DNA of 32,935 nt from Cytophagaceae bacterium (lineage in GTDB: Bacteria; Bacteroidota; Bacteroidia; Cytophagales; Cytophagaceae), in the NCBI GenBank assembly GCA_014376985.1, contig JACMQM010000136.1, forward strand, positions 1 to 32,935, read 5' to 3'. The notes beneath the pieces were generated by a model. That model was not told the DNA's origin. It did not search any database and was given only the letters and a program-made list of their open reading frames with translations. Positions 8,348 through 16,762 of this stretch are shown here, in pieces (the stretch's first letter is position 1; every line of letters starts with the position of its first letter). The translations under genes were made by a program, and so were the position numbers.

Positions 8348-8659
8348 TTAATTGTCGTGGTTGTCGCCACCTAAACTATAATAATTATTTTCTTCATCTT
8401 CATCTCCATTTTTTTCGCTTTCATCATCTAACTCGGATCCTGGTACATCAAGGTCTTCGCCGGTTTCTGATTCCTCGATTCCTTTTTCATTCCACTTTGC
8501 TGTTCTCAGATCATTTTCCGTTTCTTCTTCTTCACCCGGATGCACATTGGAATCTTTTACCGCTTGATTATAGATGTCTTCATTGGCAGGATATTTAGGA
8601 TAGCCAGGAAACTCTTTTCCTTCGTCCTCTTTTTTGATTTTTACAGGTTGCTTTTTCAT
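8348..8659 (-). CDS. small acidic conserved protein, function unknown
   Basis: The 103-residue product is read from ATG 8659 (MKKQPVKIKK); the frame is open further up but would overlap the stop of the dehydrogenase gene. A short basic start is followed by FPGYPKYPANEDIYNQA near residue 17, a Glu/Asp-rich middle, then EDLDVPGSELDDE and a C-terminal motif NNYYSLGGDNHDN. I recognise this layout as a widespread Bacteroidota hypothetical protein family, but know no function for it. There is no signal peptide and no membrane segment, so it should be cytosolic and largely disordered. It begins 23 bp after the sugar dehydrogenase stop and ends just before a terminator, so it is probably the last gene of that transcript, although its family may not depend on this setting. 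Confidence 0.75.
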   Translation of the reverse strand: MKKQPVKIKKEDEGKEFPGYPKYPANEDIYNQAVKDSNVHPGEEEETENDLRTAKWNEKGIEESETGEDLDVPGSELDDESEKNGDEDEENNYYSLGGDNHDN

Positions 8660-8682
8660 AACTGTATCGTTTAAAGTTTGAA

Positions 8683-9990
8683 TTATTTTTTTACAGCACT
8701 GACTTTCCAAATGGTGTTACTCACATCATCGGTGACAAGTAAAGAACCATCAGGAGTAACGATGACTGCTACTGGTCTTCCATGGACTTCGCTTTTATCC
8801 AAATCTGAAATGAAACCGGTTAAGAAGTCTTCTGGAATACCGGAAGGTTTACCATTTTTAAAAGCGACAAATACTACTTTGTATCCTGACAAAACAGAGC
8901 GGTTCCAGGAACCATGTTGTCCGATGAATGCACCATTTTGATATTTTTCAGGGAAGGCTTTTTTAGTATAGAAGGCCAATCCAAGCGAAGCAGTATGAGA
9001 GCCTAAATCAACGTCTGGAACAATAGCTTTCTTTACGAGATCAGGTCGCTTATCTGCATCTTTGATTCTAGGGTCTTCGTGTTGACCGAAGTAAGAGTAA
9101 GGCCAACCATAGAACCCTCCATCTTTCACACTCGTTAGATAATCAGGAACTAAATCATCTCCCAATTCATCGCGCTCATTTACTGCTGTCCACAACGTAT
9201 TGGTACCTGGAGCCCAGCCCATACCTACAGGATTTCTCAGACCACTTGCATAAATACGTTTGCCTTTCCCATCTGGATTAATTTCAATGATGTCAGCTTT
9301 CCATACTTCTTCATCTATGCCATTCTCCGCAACATTACTGCCTGAGCCAACCGCAATATAGATTTTAGTGCCTGCTGTATTAGCAATGATATTTCTAGCC
9401 CAATGGCGATTGTGTTTTCCTGCCGGAAGATCGATGACTTTTTCTCCTTTACCTGTAATTTTTGTTTGTCCTGATTTATAAGAAAATCGAAGTAATACAT
9501 CTGTATTGGCTACATAAAACCAATTACCTAAAACCAGCATGCCAAAAGGTTGATTCAATTCTGCTAAGAATGTATCTCTTACCTCGGGTATACCGTCTTT
9601 ATTCGCATCTCGGAGCAAGGTGATTCTATTGGCGCTGTTACTCAAATCATTTGATTTACCTGCACCGATAATAGTACCGCCCACTTTTTCAAGTATAGAG
9701 TGATGAGAGTTGCTTTCTGCTACCAATACATCTCCATTAGGAAGTACATACAACCAGCGGGGGTTTTGAAATCCGTCGGCATATTTGCTGACTACAAAAC
9801 CTTCGGGTGCACTGGGTTTTTTATTATCAGACCATCCAATTACATGGCTAAAATTAGTAACAGATTTTGTACTGTATGGCAATTCTAAAGTATCACTCTG
9901 CGCCTCTTTATTTATTTTAGGTGCTTGCGCAATGACTTGATAGCCTTGCAAAACAGCTGCTGCAGTCAGGATAAGATACTTCATATTCAT
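8683..9990 (-). CDS. PQQ-type sorbosone/sugar dehydrogenase, exported
   Basis: The 435-residue product is a six-bladed beta-propeller of the glucose/sorbosone dehydrogenase family. The start at 9990 (MNMKYLILTAAAVLQGYQVIAQ) gives a signal peptide; a frame extension 30 bp upstream would overlap the preceding gene's stop. Family signs include FVVSKYADGFQNPRWLYVLP (about 62-81), GLRNPVGMGWAPGTNTLW (about 250), GWPYSYFG, then HTASLGLAFYTKKAFP and GQHGSWNRS (about 358). It probably oxidises a sugar in the periplasm with PQQ as cofactor. Many Bacteroidota members lack PQQ synthesis genes and may take up the cofactor. It lies 19 bp after the OmpA/PD40 gene, which suggests co-transcription. The exact substrate cannot be read from the sequence. 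Confidence 0.88.
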   Translation of the reverse strand: MNMKYLILTAAAVLQGYQVIAQAPKINKEAQSDTLELPYSTKSVTNFSHVIGWSDNKKPSAPEGFVVSKYADGFQNPRWLYVLPNGDVLVAESNSHHSILEKVGGTIIGAGKSNDLSNSANRITLLRDANKDGIPEVRDTFLAELNQPFGMLVLGNWFYVANTDVLLRFSYKSGQTKITGKGEKVIDLPAGKHNRHWARNIIANTAGTKIYIAVGSGSNVAENGIDEEVWKADIIEINPDGKGKRIYASGLRNPVGMGWAPGTNTLWTAVNERDELGDDLVPDYLTSVKDGGFYGWPYSYFGQHEDPRIKDADKRPDLVKKAIVPDVDLGSHTASLGLAFYTKKAFPEKYQNGAFIGQHGSWNRSVLSGYKVVFVAFKNGKPSGIPEDFLTGFISDLDKSEVHGRPVAVIVTPDGSLLVTDDVSNTIWKVSAVKK

Positions 9991-10009
9991 AGCTGTATGG
10001 TTGATTATT

Positions 10010-12022
10010 TTATTTCGCAAGAATTTTAAATTCTACACGTCTGTTCAATTGTCTTCCTTTGGCGGTGCTATTTGTACTTACAGGAGCTGCTTCGCCAAAA
10101 TGCTTTACTGTGATGCGGCTAGGATCTATACCTGACTTAGTGATTAAATAGGCAGCTACAGCTTCCGCTCTTTTTTGTGATAATTTATCATTGTAAGTAG
10201 CAGTACCAATGCTGTCAGTATATCCTGATATTTGAACTTTCATAGAGGATGTACTGGAAAGTAATTTTGCCAAACGATTTAATTCCAAATTAGATTCTTT
10301 ACGCAATACTGCTTTGTTGAAATCGAAGAAGATGTTTTTAATAGTGATGGCTTCTCCTACTTCTATAGGTGTTAAGTAAAGGTCTCTTGTGATTTGTTGG
10401 TATTCATTCTGCGATGTCAAATCAATGTTGTCATTGACTGAAATGAATCCTTCTTTGGTAGCAAGGTATCCGTAGCGGTTTTGTGATGGCAATACAATTT
10501 GATAAAATCCATTACGGGGATCTGAAGAGGCAATTCCAACTTCTGCTCCGGTGTTTAGATTTTCGAAGAATATTTTCGTACCCGGTATTGGTTCGTTGGT
10601 TTTGCTGTTCAATACACGACCGCTGATCATGGTTACGGCAGTTGGCTTTAATGATTTCACCAATTGCAAAACGAAAATATCATCGTCACCATCTTTTGCA
10701 CCTTCAGAAGTAAAGTAGATACGTTCTCCAGAAGCAGGAATACTTAGGTAAGTTTCATTGCGCGAGGAGTTGACAATTGGGCCAAGGTTTTCTGGTGCAG
10801 ACCAGTTTGTCCAGCTATCATCTTGTCTTCTTGTTACGTAGATATCTGCACCGCCGTAACCGTTGAATCCATCAGAAGCATAGTATAGTGTTCTATCATC
10901 TGAAGCGAGGAAAGGAGCTTCTTCTGTCGCTGTTGTATTAACAGTTGTGCCTAAGTTGGTAGGTTTTGTCCAGGTGCCGTCATCTGAACGGAAACTAACA
11001 TACAAATCACGATGTCCTATATTTTCTTTTTTATGTTCGACAGATAATAATAATGTCTTTTGATTATTCGACATGAAGAAGTTTGCTCTTGCATTGATGT
11101 TCACATCATTTTCAATCTCTAATCGTTCCGGAAAAGACCAACCGTCTTTTGTACGGTGACTAATCGATACACCATCTTCCATTGTACCGTCTTCATTATA
11201 TGAGTTTCCTAACAATAAAGTATTGCCATCAGGAGAAATAGAATTGATAAAGTTGGGTCCATCATTATTCAAAGGTGCGCCGATGTTTTTAGCCTCGCCC
11301 CAACCTTGCGTACTCTCATTCCATTCTGAATACCAGATGTCTTCTAAATCGCCTTTACCTCCTTTATCTTTAGGATCACCTCTTCTGCTGAAATATAATG
11401 TTTTGCCATCGGGAGAAACAAGCGGACCCATTTCTGGATAAGGACTGTTGATGTTTGTACTAAGTTTAGTAGCAACCATGTTTGCTTTTACTACATCGTT
11501 TGCACTAGGCTTTGTTATTTTAACTGATTTCCCTGATTCTGAAATACCAATTGCATCGATTCCTTCTGTTGTTGCTCCTGCTTTCAATACAATCTTCACT
11601 GCAAGAATATAAAATTTAACATCCTTAGGTTTAATAGCAAGCAAACGACTAGCTTCTGTGCTAGGACTAGTTTGATAGCTCGTTATTTCAACCTCTTTAC
11701 CTTCTGCATCGTAGACGAAAACTTTGTCTACAGAACCTGGATGATTAGTTTCAACAATAACAATTTGTTTAGGTATGATAGGTGTGCGAAATCCTACCTT
11801 AATGAATTGCTGCGTTGATTTATCTTTAGGCTGCCAGGCGTTTCTGTTTTCACCGGAAGCAGGATATACATTTGGTCTTCCTAATACTTGTCGGGCAGAA
11901 AAATCTACATCAGTTTGCTGAGAGGAATATTCTAATACTCGGTATGCCCATTGAACATCCTGAGCATAAACACTAATTGTTAAAAAGGAAAGTAAGAAGA
12001 ATGCAATTATTCTTTTGGTCAT
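10010..12022 (-). CDS. OmpA-family outer-membrane protein with PD40 propeller
   Basis: The 670-residue product is read from ATG 12022; an upstream TTG at 12028 is less likely. Regions in order are a signal peptide (1-20, ending SVYAQ), a discoidin-like beta domain (about 24-150; ARQVLGRPNVYPASGENRNAW, then KVGFRTPIIPKQIVIVE), PD40/WD40-like repeats (about 195-445; VSPDGKTLYFSRRG, ISPDGNTLLLGNS, LASDDRTLYYASDGFNGYGG), a CarboxypepD-regulatory fold (about 465-545; ISGRVLNSKTNEPIPGTKIF) and a C-terminal OmpA domain (about 560-670). The OmpA domain carries IFFDFNKAVL, ISGYTDSIGT and GRQLNRRVEF, the residues used to bind diaminopimelate in peptidoglycan. It probably tethers the outer membrane to the wall while its propeller faces the periplasm or surface. 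Proteins of this plan accompany T9SS in Bacteroidota (PorE-like), but the discoidin-like N-terminus is extra. It is the first gene of a three-gene minus-strand run. Confidence 0.88.
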   Translation of the reverse strand: MTKRIIAFFLLSFLTISVYAQDVQWAYRVLEYSSQQTDVDFSARQVLGRPNVYPASGENRNAWQPKDKSTQQFIKVGFRTPIIPKQIVIVETNHPGSVDKVFVYDAEGKEVEITSYQTSPSTEASRLLAIKPKDVKFYILAVKIVLKAGATTEGIDAIGISESGKSVKITKPSANDVVKANMVATKLSTNINSPYPEMGPLVSPDGKTLYFSRRGDPKDKGGKGDLEDIWYSEWNESTQGWGEAKNIGAPLNNDGPNFINSISPDGNTLLLGNSYNEDGTMEDGVSISHRTKDGWSFPERLEIENDVNINARANFFMSNNQKTLLLSVEHKKENIGHRDLYVSFRSDDGTWTKPTNLGTTVNTTATEEAPFLASDDRTLYYASDGFNGYGGADIYVTRRQDDSWTNWSAPENLGPIVNSSRNETYLSIPASGERIYFTSEGAKDGDDDIFVLQLVKSLKPTAVTMISGRVLNSKTNEPIPGTKIFFENLNTGAEVGIASSDPRNGFYQIVLPSQNRYGYLATKEGFISVNDNIDLTSQNEYQQITRDLYLTPIEVGEAITIKNIFFDFNKAVLRKESNLELNRLAKLLSSTSSMKVQISGYTDSIGTATYNDKLSQKRAEAVAAYLITKSGIDPSRITVKHFGEAAPVSTNSTAKGRQLNRRVEFKILAK

Positions 12023-12314
12023 AATCAATGAATTTATTTTAATACAGTAATCTATTATTTATCATTCAAAGTGAGAGCCAAATAATTTCATTGTAAAAGT
12101 CGGTACACTAGTTGTTCTTAGTATAATGGTTACAGCCAGTTATTCTTGTGTTTGAAAGGTTAAGAAGAGGTGGATAAGACAAGACTTGTTGAAACTGATT
12201 AGGGGAATAGCTGGAACAAATTAAAAACATTGAGTAATCGATTCCCCATACTGTTGTTTTGATTGCTGATTGAAGAAAAAAATAATCTAACTTTAACTAA
12301 TAAAAGCTAATTGT
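12023..12314. other. divergent intergenic region between the OmpA/PD40 gene and a small membrane protein
   Basis: This 292-bp gap separates two divergent genes and should hold both promoters. On the plus strand a weak candidate is seen: TTG at 12270-12272, then 15 bp, then TAACTTTA at 12288-12295, 20 bp before ATG 12315. For the OmpA gene no box stands out. No small reading frame, tRNA or repeat is seen. Confidence 0.4.
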
Positions 12315-12509
12315 ATGAATACAAAAGTAATTTTCGGATCATTATTGACAGGCCTCGGAATCATCGGTCTTTTGTATGCTGGATTTGTCTTTACACAGCA
12401 TGGAGTGAAGGAAGGTAGAATTCTTTTCACTACACTGATTATTGGATTTATATTTTTCAGTGCAGGTATTGGCTTGGTAAAAAGCAGCAGTGGAAGTGAT
12501 AATGTATAA
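12315..12509 (+). CDS. small two-helix inner-membrane protein
   Basis: The 64-residue product has two hydrophobic helices (about 5-26, VIFGSLLTGLGIIGLLYAGF, and 36-56, ILFTTLIIGFIFFSAGIGLV) joined by a short basic loop (THQ/KEGR-like, TQHGVKEGR), with a polar tail. Both ends would face the same side of the inner membrane. I recognise the type as a common small Bacteroidota membrane protein, with no known function. The plus-strand reading is preferred over an overlapping 76-residue minus-strand frame at 12293-12523 because only the plus frame looks like a membrane protein with a proper ATG, and because it fits between neighbours. Its 3' end lies three bases before the stop of the convergent FAD oxidoreductase gene. 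Confidence 0.65.
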   Translation: MNTKVIFGSLLTGLGIIGLLYAGFVFTQHGVKEGRILFTTLIIGFIFFSAGIGLVKSSSGSDNV

Positions 12510-12512
12510 CAG

Positions 12513-13715
12513 CTATCTGCCAAATCGGAAGTAGTGACTCAATGGATTCGGTTCTTTTTTGATCAGGTCAATGATTAATTTCATTCCTATCACAGAGAAT
12601 GCTATTCCATTTCCTCCAAATCCTAAGACAAAATAACTGTTAGGGAATTTAATATGTTCACCGATATAGGGCAGAGAATCTTTCGTTTCACCGAATGTTC
12701 CTGCCCACATGAAGTCCGCATGATAAAAGGTATGAGGCATTATTTCATGAAACTTTTTTTTGATTTTTGATTCCTTGCGATCCAATAATAGGTCTCGTTT
12801 AGATGCATTTTTGAAATCTTCATCTTCTCCACCAATCAATATACGTCCTTCATCCGTTGCTCTTAAATAAAGGTAAGGTTTGCTGGTATTCCAAAACAAA
12901 GTTCCTTTTAGTGCCTCGCTCAGCGTATGCTGTACTTCACTGACACAGGCATAGGTGCTCTTTAATTTTACAATCTTCTCAGGCAAAAAATGTTGTGTCT
13001 CATAACCCGTGCAGTAAATTATTTTACCGGTTGTAATGGCATGACCTGTCTGCGTCTTAAGAAATATTTTATCTTTTTGATAGGTAATTTTTATAGATTC
13101 TGTTTTGTCGAATATTTGCAATCCTCTCTGCGCATTATAATAGAGTATGTCATGTGCTAACTTGAAGGCATCTATACTTGCACCATCAGCCGATAAAATA
13201 GCACCTAATGAAACAATATTATAATCTGATTTTAATTGGTCTTCTTCCAGCCATTCTACTTCAAACCCATAGTGTTTTCTGGTTTCATATTCTTTTCTTA
13301 AGTCCGTCAAGTCTTTGCTTTGAGCGCAGAAGTACAAGGATTTTTTCCATTCGAAACCACAACAGGATTTTACTTCGTCAACGACTTGTTGTAGTTGAGG
13401 AATAGCATCTCGGCAACCTTTGTAACTAGCTACAGCAGCCTCTTCTCCTATCTGCTCAATCAGTTTGTGCAGCGGAATGTCCAGCTCATACTGTAGCATG
13501 GAAGTGGTAGCTGAAGTGCTACCATTGGCTATTTCTCTTTTGTCTATGAGTACCGTTTGAAAGCCTTCTTTCATGCAGGCATGGGCCATCAAAGATCCTG
13601 TAATGCCACTTCCTATAATGAGTACGTCACAATGAAGGTCTTGGTGTAAAGAAGGATAATTGTGCAATAACCCATTTTGCACCAGCCAAAAAGGTTCATT
13701 CGAACGTACATTCAT
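12513..13715 (-). CDS. FAD-dependent oxidoreductase, DAO (glycine oxidase/amino acid oxidase) family
   Basis: The 400-residue product has an N-terminal FAD-binding Rossmann motif CDVLIIGSGITGSLMAH (G35, G37, G40) ending with an acidic-ribose contact in VLIDKREIANGSTSATT (about 54-70). The DAO-type substrate domain fills the middle, and a second FAD contact, FVLGFGGNGIAFSVIGMKLI, lies near residues 366-385. This class oxidises amines, amino acids or related compounds with transfer to oxygen or a carrier; the substrate is not visible. There is no signal peptide, so it is cytosolic. It begins three bases after the stop of the SCO1-like gene, so the two are very likely one operon. Unlike many relatives (such as KMO- or TusA-linked forms) it has no C-terminal Rieske domain: it stops at HYFRFGR. 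Confidence 0.85.
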   Translation of the reverse strand: MNVRSNEPFWLVQNGLLHNYPSLHQDLHCDVLIIGSGITGSLMAHACMKEGFQTVLIDKREIANGSTSATTSMLQYELDIPLHKLIEQIGEEAAVASYKGCRDAIPQLQQVVDEVKSCCGFEWKKSLYFCAQSKDLTDLRKEYETRKHYGFEVEWLEEDQLKSDYNIVSLGAILSADGASIDAFKLAHDILYYNAQRGLQIFDKTESIKITYQKDKIFLKTQTGHAITTGKIIYCTGYETQHFLPEKIVKLKSTYACVSEVQHTLSEALKGTLFWNTSKPYLYLRATDEGRILIGGEDEDFKNASKRDLLLDRKESKIKKKFHEIMPHTFYHADFMWAGTFGETKDSLPYIGEHIKFPNSYFVLGFGGNGIAFSVIGMKLIIDLIKKEPNPLSHYFRFGR

Positions 13716-13718
13716 TGA

Positions 13719-14372
13719 TCAATGGTTTAGAAGTTTGTGGATGTCTTGCATCATCCTCTCAACTTCTACAGAATCCGTGCCATCGTAATAACCACGGATG
13801 TATTGCTCTTGATCTACTAAAACAAATCGCTCGGTATGGATGAAATCCTCTTCTCCACCGTCTCCTTCTTCGTCTACTATAGCATATTGTTTTCGTGCGG
13901 TTTCATACAAGGCATGTTTATCACCGGTTAGGAAAATCCATTTGTTGTGATCTTTTACCCCGTATTGTAGCGCATAACTCATCAGTGCTTCCACGCTGTC
14001 TTCTTCAGGTTTCGAAGTATAAGATACAATTTTCACATTCGGTTCTTTTTCAAATGTACTGTACACTCGCTGCAATTGACTTGACATCTCTTTGCATATA
14101 CCCGGACAGGTTACAAAAAAATAATCCGCAACGTAAATGACAGGTCCGATTTCTTTAGGAGTAATGGTTTGACCTTGCTGATTGGTGAAGGAAAAATTAC
14201 CTACATGTTTATCGGGCTTATTAGATTGATAGACTTTATTAGTGGTAGGATTTGTAACGAAGTAAGGAAGCGTTTGCTGTAATTTTTCGTATTTCCTATA
14301 AGCATAGGTGCCCATGAGTATAACCAATACGACAATACCTACTGTAATAAATTTATTGTTGCTCTTTTCCAT
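13719..14372 (-). CDS. SCO1/SenC-family copper chaperone
   Basis: The 217-residue product has an N-terminal membrane anchor (about 10-25, TVGIVVLVILMGTYAY) and a thioredoxin-like domain. The copper site is complete: C89 and C93 in FFVTCPGICKEM, and H179 in DFIHTERFVLVD. SCO proteins deliver copper to the CuA centre of cytochrome c oxidase and may reduce its cysteines, working on the periplasmic face of the inner membrane. A three-base gap to the downstream FAD oxidoreductase gene indicates an operon. The cytochrome oxidase genes are not in this window. The divergent neighbour is pyruvate oxidase, with a 171-bp gap that must contain both promoters. Confidence 0.92.
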   Translation of the reverse strand: MEKSNNKFITVGIVVLVILMGTYAYRKYEKLQQTLPYFVTNPTTNKVYQSNKPDKHVGNFSFTNQQGQTITPKEIGPVIYVADYFFVTCPGICKEMSSQLQRVYSTFEKEPNVKIVSYTSKPEEDSVEALMSYALQYGVKDHNKWIFLTGDKHALYETARKQYAIVDEEGDGGEEDFIHTERFVLVDQEQYIRGYYDGTDSVEVERMMQDIHKLLNH

Positions 14373-14543
14373 GTAATGGGGATTTTATGAATTAAAGATA
14401 GTTAAAAACAGTATCCTTTGCATGAAGGAAAGCGGCTTTTGATCCATTTTTTTGTAACCGGCAGATTATCGACAGAATCTGTATGAATATTGCAGTGCAC
14501 TCAAAAGAATCTACAGCTAATTGTTTCATAATAAATTACCATC

Positions 14544-16283
14544 ATGTCTAAGAATGTTTCTGATAAAATTATAGAAATGCTTGTGAATGCAGGCGTTAAA
14601 AGAATATATGCCATTACTGGAGATAGTCTTAATCCGATTAATGATGCCGTAAGAAGAGACGGCAGATTGCAATGGGTGCATGTAAGACACGAAGAGGCTG
14701 CAGCCTATGCGGCTTCTATGGAAGCAGAACTCTCTGGCATAGGTTGTTGTATGGGAAGCAGTGGACCTGGTCACGTCCATTTGATCAATGGATTATATGA
14801 TGCGAATCGATCAGGTAATCCTGTCATTGCCATTGCATCTACTGTCACAACGGCAAACTTGGGTACAGACTATTTTCAAGAGACTAATGTTACAAAATTG
14901 TTCGATGATTGTAGCAAATATTGTTTTATGGCTAATACGCCAATTCAGGCGATTCGTGCTTTACAAGCGGGTATTCAGACCGCCATATCACAAAGAGGTG
15001 TAGCTGTTATAGGTTTGCCAGGTGATGTAGCCGCTGCCGATGCAGAAGATATTTTTACATCGGAGATTAATTATGCTGCGGACTCTTTTCTAAGACCAAG
15101 TACAACACAATTGGATCAGTTGGCTTCCTTATTAAATAGCCATAAAAAAATCATGTTATACTGTGGTTATGGAAGTAAAGATGCTATAGAGGAAGTCATG
15201 ACATTGGCGAAGAGGCTTCACGCTCCAATTGGATATAGTTTCAGAGGGAAAATATTTTTTGATAAAATTGATAACGAATATGCAGTTGGATTGAATGGTT
15301 TGTTAGGAACGAAAGCAGGATTTCAATCCATGCATGATGCAGAGTTGGTTGTGATGCTGGGTAGTGATTTCCCTTATTCTAATTTTCTTCCTGAAAAAAA
15401 CATATTGATTCAAATTGATCATAGACCTGAGCACATTGGCAGGAGAGGTAAAATTGATTACGGTTATTGCGGAAATATTAAAGATACTTTGCAATCTCTA
15501 TTACCATTAATAGAGAAGAAGGACGATGATTCTTTTTTAAAGGAAATGCGACACTTGCATCAAAAGCAGGAAGATGTTTATGAATCCTATGTTTCATCAA
15601 AAGGATCAGAAGATAAAATTCATCCGGAGTATGTAGCCTCTTTAATTAATGATCACGCCTCTGACGATGCGATATTTACAGTAGATACAGGCATGTCAGC
15701 AGTATGGGCAGCGAAGTATATCAAAGGTAAGCGCAACCGATACCTGACTGGTTCTTTCAATCATGGTTCCATGGCTAATGCCATGCCCATGTCTATAGGA
15801 GCGGCTTTCACGGCGCCACAACGACAAGTGATCGCTTTATGTGGTGATGGAGGAATAAGCATGTTGCTGGGTGATTTGATGACTATAAGCCAATACAAGT
15901 TGCCTGTTAAAGTGATTGTTTTTAATAATAGAACACTCGGTATGGTAAAGTTAGAAATGGAAGTTGCCGGTATTCCTCCTTGGCAAACGGACATGGACAA
16001 TCCTGATTTTGCTAAAATTGCAGAAGCAATGCGCATCAAATCATGGACAGTAGAAAATCCTAATCAAGTAGAATCAACATTGAAAGAAGCTTTTGCTTAT
16101 GATGGACCGGTATTGGTCAATATCATGACAGATCCCAATGCATTGGCCATGCCTCCTAAAATGGAATTTGCTCAGATGAAAGGATTTGCTGAGACGATGG
16201 GGAAATTGATGATTAACGGTCAGACAGCAGAAGTTTTAGAGATGGCAAAGTCCAGCTTGAAGTATTTGAAAGAGATATTGTAA
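14544..16283 (+). CDS. poxB: pyruvate dehydrogenase (quinone), PoxB-type
   Basis: The 579-residue ThDP/FAD enzyme converts pyruvate to acetate and CO2 with electrons passed to membrane quinone. Length and landmarks match E. coli PoxB (572). The N-terminal ThDP domain carries AITGDSLNPI and E50 in VRHEEAAAYAA. The central FAD domain carries IMLYCGYGSKDAIEEV and VMLGSDFPYSNFLPEK. The C-terminal domain carries the metal-binding motif ALCGDGGISMLLGDL (G434-D435-G436), with FNN about 26 residues later. The C-terminal tail (AQMKGFAETMGKLMINGQTA to the end) resembles the PoxB lipid-activated amphipathic tail. ATG 14544 is the natural start. It stands alone, with a terminator at 16303-16343 after it. 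Pyruvate oxidase (oxygen-using) is an alternative within the family; the tail and overall match favour the quinone-linked enzyme. Confidence 0.9.
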   Translation: MSKNVSDKIIEMLVNAGVKRIYAITGDSLNPINDAVRRDGRLQWVHVRHEEAAAYAASMEAELSGIGCCMGSSGPGHVHLINGLYDANRSGNPVIAIASTVTTANLGTDYFQETNVTKLFDDCSKYCFMANTPIQAIRALQAGIQTAISQRGVAVIGLPGDVAAADAEDIFTSEINYAADSFLRPSTTQLDQLASLLNSHKKIMLYCGYGSKDAIEEVMTLAKRLHAPIGYSFRGKIFFDKIDNEYAVGLNGLLGTKAGFQSMHDAELVVMLGSDFPYSNFLPEKNILIQIDHRPEHIGRRGKIDYGYCGNIKDTLQSLLPLIEKKDDDSFLKEMRHLHQKQEDVYESYVSSKGSEDKIHPEYVASLINDHASDDAIFTVDTGMSAVWAAKYIKGKRNRYLTGSFNHGSMANAMPMSIGAAFTAPQRQVIALCGDGGISMLLGDLMTISQYKLPVKVIVFNNRTLGMVKLEMEVAGIPPWQTDMDNPDFAKIAEAMRIKSWTVENPNQVESTLKEAFAYDGPVLVNIMTDPNALAMPPKMEFAQMKGFAETMGKLMINGQTAEVLEMAKSSLKYLKEIL

Positions 16284-16302
16284 AAACTCATTCCGTTTGA
16301 AC

Positions 16303-16343
16303 AAATGGGAAAACATTTCTCTCAGGATTGTTTTCCCATTTTT
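16303..16343 (+). terminator. intrinsic terminator of poxB
   Basis: A 13-bp perfect stem (AAATGGGAAAACA at 16303-16315, TGTTTTCCCATTT at 16329-16341) with a 13-nt loop lies 19 bp after the poxB stop and runs into a TTTTT tract at 16339-16343. Confidence 0.7.
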
Positions 16344-16762
16344 AGATCCTAACAAACTATCTGATGGTTGCAGTTACGGGATTTATATTAATATTTGCTG
16401 GTCATCATTCTTCCTTATTGCAAACAAGGAATGGTATAATAAAAAGATTATTTATATTTTTAGAATTTAATTTATTTGCGCTTTAGAAGCACTTTTTCCT
16501 GTTTGAAATTCATTAAATCAATTATTAATATCGTTTTGCATGGCTAAAAATTTACAAATAATATCTTTTAATAATATCATTTTTTTGAATGTATGGCTTT
16601 TGTCAGTTCCATACGAAGTAATAAAACTTAACGAGGAGTTAAATTGATTTTAATATTTAATCAATCGAGCTCTTTGTAATAAAATCAATAATGTCACAAC
16701 AAAGAGTAATAAGAACAAACGTAAAACCAGCGGAGCTGGTAATTAAATTAAATTGTACAGTT
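16344..16762. other. AT-rich leader region before the amylase gene
   Basis: This is about 420 bp without a supported gene. It is very AT-rich (runs such as TTTTTTTG near 16581 and several TATTTAAT-like stretches), and must contain the promoter and leader of the amylase gene. I could not pick one promoter with confidence. An in-frame extension of the amylase frame starts at ATG 16691, giving 24 hydrophilic residues ahead of the signal peptide. I treat it as untranslated leader because the signal peptide needs to be near the N-terminus. Confidence 0.4.

Noticed and set aside
8678-8941. Plus-strand 87-codon frame within the sugar dehydrogenase gene
   Set aside because: Fully antisense to a well-supported gene and without its own features.
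12293-12523. Minus-strand 76-codon frame overlapping the small membrane protein gene
   Set aside because: Overlaps the plus-strand two-helix protein entirely and has an irregular composition with many Pro and Lys; the plus strand is the better gene.
16691-16762. N-terminal extension of the amylase from ATG 16691
   Set aside because: It would place 24 polar residues before the signal peptide of a T9SS cargo, which needs a near-terminal signal.
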